Source of the DNA: Janthinobacterium sp.
Lineage (GTDB): Bacteria > Pseudomonadota > Gammaproteobacteria > Burkholderiales > Burkholderiaceae_D
Direction of reading: 5' to 3'
DNA length: 9,018 nucleotides
NCBI GenBank assembly: GCA_003482555.1
Contig: DMYQ01000340.1
Coordinates: 29,264-38,281 of the forward strand
The notes beneath the pieces are model-generated. The model ran no database searches. It worked only from the letters and a program-made list of their open reading frames with translations, and was not told the DNA's origin. Below, in pieces: positions 6,201 through 9,018 of this stretch. The position numbers were made by a program, and so were the translations under genes. Position 1 is the first letter of the stretch, and each line of letters starts with the position of its first letter.

Positions 6201-6383
6201 ATAAATATTTTATTTGCACTTCTTTTGATACCGCTTAAAACACAGCCCAGGACATCCGCTCTTTTGGCAAGGAAGCACGCCGGTCCGCGCTCACCCGCGG
6301 CGCGGCCACCGACTCCAAGCCGTGACCGGCGTCGGGCCGGCCGCCACAGCCCTGTGTACATCGATATAAAAAGTTTCCAAAAA

Positions 6384-6406
6384 ATATTGTTTCACATTGA
6401 CAATAT
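6384..6406. promoter_or_regulatory. Inverted repeat ATATTGT-N9-ACAATAT (possible operator)
   Basis: A perfect 7-bp dyad, 23 bp overall, that overlaps the -35 box of the promoter for the TRAP binding-protein gene. Size and position fit a dimeric repressor site. The regulator is not in the window. Confidence 0.45.
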
Positions 6407-6424
6407 ACCAATTTCCTATATTCT
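6397..6424 (+). promoter_or_regulatory. Candidate sigma-70 promoter for the TRAP binding-protein gene
   Basis: A perfect TTGACA (6397-6402), a 16-base spacer and TATTCT (6419-6424, 4/6). The shifted TATATT (6417-6422) is a closer -10 match but gives a 14-base spacer. The flanks are AT-rich. A transcript would start near 6431, about 67 bases before the ATG, right at a GGAAA-N5-TTTCC dyad (6433-6447). Confidence 0.5.
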
Positions 6425-6497
6425 TGTATGACGGAAAAAATATTTCCTTGACGATAACGATGCTCCGGTTCCTTGATATCCCTATTTTGGAGAGTGT

Positions 6498-7514
6498 ATG
6501 ACTTTGTTGAAGCGCAGAGCGCTGATGGGCGCCATCGCCAGCAGTCCTTTTTGGTTGCAAGACGCATGGGCCCAGGCCCAGGACTTGAGAATTTCCCATC
6601 AATTCCCTGGCGGCAGCATCGATGAGGGCGACTTCCGCGACCGTTTGAGCCGCACCTTCGCGGCGGCCGTGGAAAAACGCACCAGGGGCAGTCTGCGCTT
6701 GTCGGTACACCCGAATTGTTCCTTGATGAAAAGCGAGTTGCAGGTGGGCGCCTTGCGCAAGGGCGAACTGGACCTGGCGCTGATGCCCCTGTCTTACGCC
6801 GGCCAGGAAGTGCCGGAAGCGCAAATCGGTTTGCTGCCCGGCCTGGTCAACTCTTACCAGCAAGCTTACGCGTGGAAAAACGCCGAGATCGGGCGCGAAC
6901 TCCAGCGCGCCATGTTCGACAAGGGCATCGTCATCGTCAGCTGGATCTGGCTGGCCGGCGGCGCCGTGTCGCGCGGCAAGCCCGTGCTCTCGCCCTCGGA
7001 CGTGAACGGCATGCGCATGCGCGGCGGCTCGCGCGAGATGGACTTGCTGCTCACGGCGGCCGGCGCCAACATCGTGGAAATGCCGTCCAACGCACTATAC
7101 GGCGCGCTGCAGGGCGGTACCATCGACGGCGCCATGATCTCGTCGAGCTCCCTGATCTCCTTCCGCCTGGAAAACGTATCGAGCGTGCTGAGCATCGGCA
7201 CCGGCAGGGCTTTCTGGTATATGTTCGAACCTTTGATGATGTCGCGGGTGGCTTTCGAGCGCCTGAGCAAGGATCAGCAAGCGGCCATCATGGCGGCCGG
7301 CGCCGACATGGAAGCGTTTGCCCGCCTGTTTTCGGAACTCGACGATTCCGTCGTCGGCCACGTCTACAAGCGCGCCGGCGTCAAGGTTATCGACTTGACG
7401 GACACGCATATTCAGAAATGGCAAGATCTGGCGCGCAGCACTTGCTGGGAAGATTTCAAGGGCAAGAGTCCCGCCTGCGCGAAATTGCTCAAGCTGGCAC
7501 AAAAGGTCGCCTAG
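6498..7514 (+). CDS. TRAP transporter periplasmic substrate-binding protein (DctP family)
   Basis: A 338-residue periplasmic binding protein of the DctP/SiaP type. It captures an organic acid, usually a carboxylate, and hands it to a DctQ/DctM membrane pair driven by an ion gradient. Seen: signal peptide with an Arg pair (KRRALMGAIA, residues 5-14) and likely cleavage after AWA or AQA (25-27); early strand LRISHQFPGG; the family segment DVNGMRMRGGSREM, where Arg173/Arg175 are candidates for the substrate-carboxylate Arg; and ALYGALQGGTIDGA near 201-212, typical of the family. A Cys pair (STCWEDF and PACAKLL) lies close to the C-terminus. ATG at 6498 follows GGAG by five bases. The stop is doubled (TAGTAA). 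mdcA follows 350 bases later on the same strand, so malonate or a related acid is a reasonable substrate guess, unproven. No DctQ or DctM gene is adjacent. Confidence 0.9.
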   Translation: MTLLKRRALMGAIASSPFWLQDAWAQAQDLRISHQFPGGSIDEGDFRDRLSRTFAAAVEKRTRGSLRLSVHPNCSLMKSELQVGALRKGELDLALMPLSYAGQEVPEAQIGLLPGLVNSYQQAYAWKNAEIGRELQRAMFDKGIVIVSWIWLAGGAVSRGKPVLSPSDVNGMRMRGGSREMDLLLTAAGANIVEMPSNALYGALQGGTIDGAMISSSSLISFRLENVSSVLSIGTGRAFWYMFEPLMMSRVAFERLSKDQQAAIMAAGADMEAFARLFSELDDSVVGHVYKRAGVKVIDLTDTHIQKWQDLARSTCWEDFKGKSPACAKLLKLAQKVA

Positions 7515-7864
7515 TAAACGATCCCGCCGCGCCAGTCCACGCGCCGCGCCCGCGACCGGGGCGGCGAAGCCATCAAACCGGCCAAGCGCCGTCCCTGGAC
7601 CGGGATGTGGGCGCGCGTCGACCCGATCATGTCGTGGCCGCCGGCGCGGCTGGCGTCGGGGAATTGCGCGTTCTTGCCAGCCGCACGCTAGCCGTCCGAC
7701 CGCGCGGGTGGTCGGGACGCGGCTGTCGACATGACCGCCGCCGGCGCTGATTTCGCCTGACGCCCGTGTTCGCCTTCTTTTTGCCGCCCGTTTCGATTAT
7801 CCTGATGGCGCGCCCATCATTCCGGTCATCGCCACCGGCCCACAGCCATCATGCGAGTGAAGCA
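7515..7864. other. GC-rich gap between the TRAP protein gene and mdcA
   Basis: No gene is supported. The first 230 bases are very GC-rich, with open frames in several phases that carry no recognisable motif. An imperfect stem-loop at 7694-7718 (GTCC/GGAC and GACC/GGTC with a one-base bulge) has no T-run. The last 100 bases are less GC-rich and probably hold the mdcA promoter; a poor pair, TTCTTT and TATCCT, 17 bases apart, is the best seen. Confidence 0.6.
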
Positions 7865-7868
7865 ATGA
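7851..7868 (+). other. Five-codon mini-ORF overlapping the mdcA start (ATGA)
   Basis: ATG CGA GTG AAG CAA TGA encodes MRVKQ. Its stop overlaps the mdcA ATG by the common ATGA coupling arrangement. The mdcA binding site is weak (GAG/GTGAAG), so coupling could matter, but such short frames arise easily by chance. Confidence 0.25.
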
Positions 7869-9018
7869 ACGCACCGCCCCGTATCTGGAACACGTTGCAA
7901 CGCAATCGCGCGCTGCGCCTGGAGCGCGCGCAAGCCGCCCTGGGCGCCGCGCTGGACGGCAAGGCGCTGCCGGCCGCCCGCATCGCCGAGCTGCTGTACG
8001 CCGTGCTCGAACGCGGCGACCGCGTCTGCCTGGAGGGGAACAACCAGAAACAGGCCGACTTCCTGGGCCAGGCGCTGGCCGGCCTCGACCCGCAACGCGT
8101 CAACGCCCTGCACATGCTGCTCTCGGTGCTGGCCCTGCCCGAGCACCTGGACGTGTTCGAGCGGGGCGTCGCCGCGCGCCTGGACTTTTCCTTTTCCGGG
8201 CCGCAGGCCGGCCGCGTGGCCAGGCTGGTGGCGGCCGGCAAACTCCAGATCGGCGCCATCCACACTTACCTGGAACTGTTCGGGCGCTACTTCGTCGACC
8301 TGACGCCGCGCGTCTGCCTGGTCGCCGCCGAGGCGGCCGACCGCCACGGCAATCTGTACACCGGCCCCAACACGGAAGACACGCCGGCCATCGTCGAAGC
8401 GACCGCCTTCAAGAACGGCATCGTCATCGTGCAGGTCAACCGCATCGTCGACAGCCTGCCGCGCGTCGACATTCCCGGCGACTGGGTCGATTTCGTGGTG
8501 CGGTCGCCCAAGCCCTATTACATCGAGCCCCTGTTCACGCGCGACCCGGCGCAAATTTCCGAGATCCAGGTGCTGATGGCGATGATGGCCATCAAGGGCA
8601 TCTACGCCGAATACCAGGTCGAACGCCTGAACCACGGCATTGGCTTCGACACCGCCGCCATCGAACTGCTGCTGCCGACCTACGCCACGGATCTGGGACT
8701 GAAGGGCAAGATCGGGCGCCACTGGGCCCTCAACCCGCATCCGGCCCTGATCCCGGCGATCGAATCGGGCTTCGTCGAATCGGTGTATTCCTTCGGCTCC
8801 GAACTGGGCATGGAAGACTACATCCGGGCCCGCCCCGACGTCTTCTTCACCGGCCCGGACGGCGCCATGCGCAGCAACCGCGCCCTGTGCCAGGCGGCCG
8901 GCCACTACGCCTGCGACATGTTCATCGGCTCGACCCTGCAGATCGACTTGCAGGGCAATTCCTCGACCGCCACGGCGGGCCGCATCGCCGGCTTCGGCGG
9001 CGCCCCCAACATGGGCGC
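7865..9018 (+). CDS. mdcA: Malonate decarboxylase alpha subunit (partial, C-terminus beyond the right edge)
   Basis: MdcA is the acetyl-ACP:malonate ACP-transferase subunit of the cytosolic biotin-independent malonate decarboxylase. It exchanges acetyl for malonyl on the MdcC carrier before decarboxylation by MdcD/MdcE. The window holds 384 complete codons of an expected length near 550. Seen: conserved family stretches EGNNQKQADFLGQAL, LALPEHLDVFERG, GAIHTYLELFGRYFVDLTPR, DRHGNLYTGPNTEDTP, KPYYIEPLFTRDPAQISEI, HWALNPHPALIPAIESGF and QIDLQGNSSTATAGRIAGFG, which is the CoA-transferase-like fold of this family. ATG at 7865 is the family start (MNAPPRIWNTLQRNR) though its ribosome binding site is weak. 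The rest of the mdc operon (mdcB, C, D, E, G, H) would be expected to the right, outside the window. Confidence 0.97.
   Translation, partial: MNAPPRIWNTLQRNRALRLERAQAALGAALDGKALPAARIAELLYAVLERGDRVCLEGNNQKQADFLGQALAGLDPQRVNALHMLLSVLALPEHLDVFERGVAARLDFSFSGPQAGRVARLVAAGKLQIGAIHTYLELFGRYFVDLTPRVCLVAAEAADRHGNLYTGPNTEDTPAIVEATAFKNGIVIVQVNRIVDSLPRVDIPGDWVDFVVRSPKPYYIEPLFTRDPAQISEIQVLMAMMAIKGIYAEYQVERLNHGIGFDTAAIELLLPTYATDLGLKGKIGRHWALNPHPALIPAIESGFVESVYSFGSELGMEDYIRARPDVFFTGPDGAMRSNRALCQAAGHYACDMFIGSTLQIDLQGNSSTATAGRIAGFGGAPNMG

Larger units (their letters stand above)
6020..6497. other. Intergenic region between divergent genes
   Basis: This 478-base region contains no convincing gene. It holds a REP-like palindrome (6060-6122), a short GC-rich part, an AT-rich block (about 6181-6240), another GC-rich part, and a second AT-rich block (about 6360-6450) leading to the TRAP binding-protein gene. 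The AT-rich blocks contrast sharply with the rest of the window. They carry candidate promoters facing both ways and three dyads (6181-6198, 6384-6406, 6433-6447). Confidence 0.75.

Noticed and set aside
7515..7685. Small open frame after the TRAP gene (GGEAIKPAKRRPWTGMWARV and onward) as a DctQ remnant
   Set aside because: No ribosome binding site, no membrane segment and no DctQ motif; it fits chance reading of GC-rich DNA.
7826..8905. 359-codon minus-strand open frame across mdcA
   Set aside because: Antisense shadow of an unmistakable MdcA sequence.

Overview
The window looks like chromosomal DNA of a GC-rich, motile betaproteobacterium. The style of the CheA, AI-2E and malonate decarboxylase proteins suggests the Oxalobacteraceae (Janthinobacterium/Massilia-like). 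That placement is inference from protein style; no search was run.

Left third, minus strand: a chemotaxis operon read right to left as mcp (GTG start at 3539), cheY, a STAS-domain gene and cheA, with gaps of 9, 50 and 19 bases and a usable ribosome binding site before each gene. cheA runs off the left edge inside its ATPase domain. Two features are unusual. The receptor has only a short N-terminal membrane hairpin, with no periplasmic sensor and no visible HAMP domain. The linker region of CheA carries two 24-residue repeats of the GspE-N/MshEN type, a fold known elsewhere to bind cyclic di-GMP. Together these suggest an array that reads an internal signal rather than an external ligand.

Middle, minus strand: a GC-rich gap, then an AI-2E/PerM-family membrane protein, then a small secreted six-cysteine protein gene interrupted by an in-frame TGA (probably a lost Trp codon), then a 118-residue hypothetical gene that ends in a 9-bp tandem triplication containing three in-frame stops. 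Upstream of that gene lies a 20-bp perfect palindromic stem-loop resembling a REP element, followed by AT-rich stretches that stand out from the surrounding GC-rich DNA and hold candidate divergent promoters and dyads.

Right third, plus strand: a TRAP-type periplasmic binding protein (DctP family) with a clear signal peptide, a 350-base GC-rich gap, and the first about 384 codons of mdcA, the ACP-transferase subunit of malonate decarboxylase. The binding protein may serve uptake of malonate or a related acid, but its membrane partners (DctQ, DctM) are not next to it in this window.

No tRNA, rRNA, CRISPR array, transposase or phage gene was found. The most novel-looking points are the CheA repeat domain, the sensor-less receptor with an aromatic C-terminal tail, the TGA-interrupted secreted protein and the palindromic repeat.
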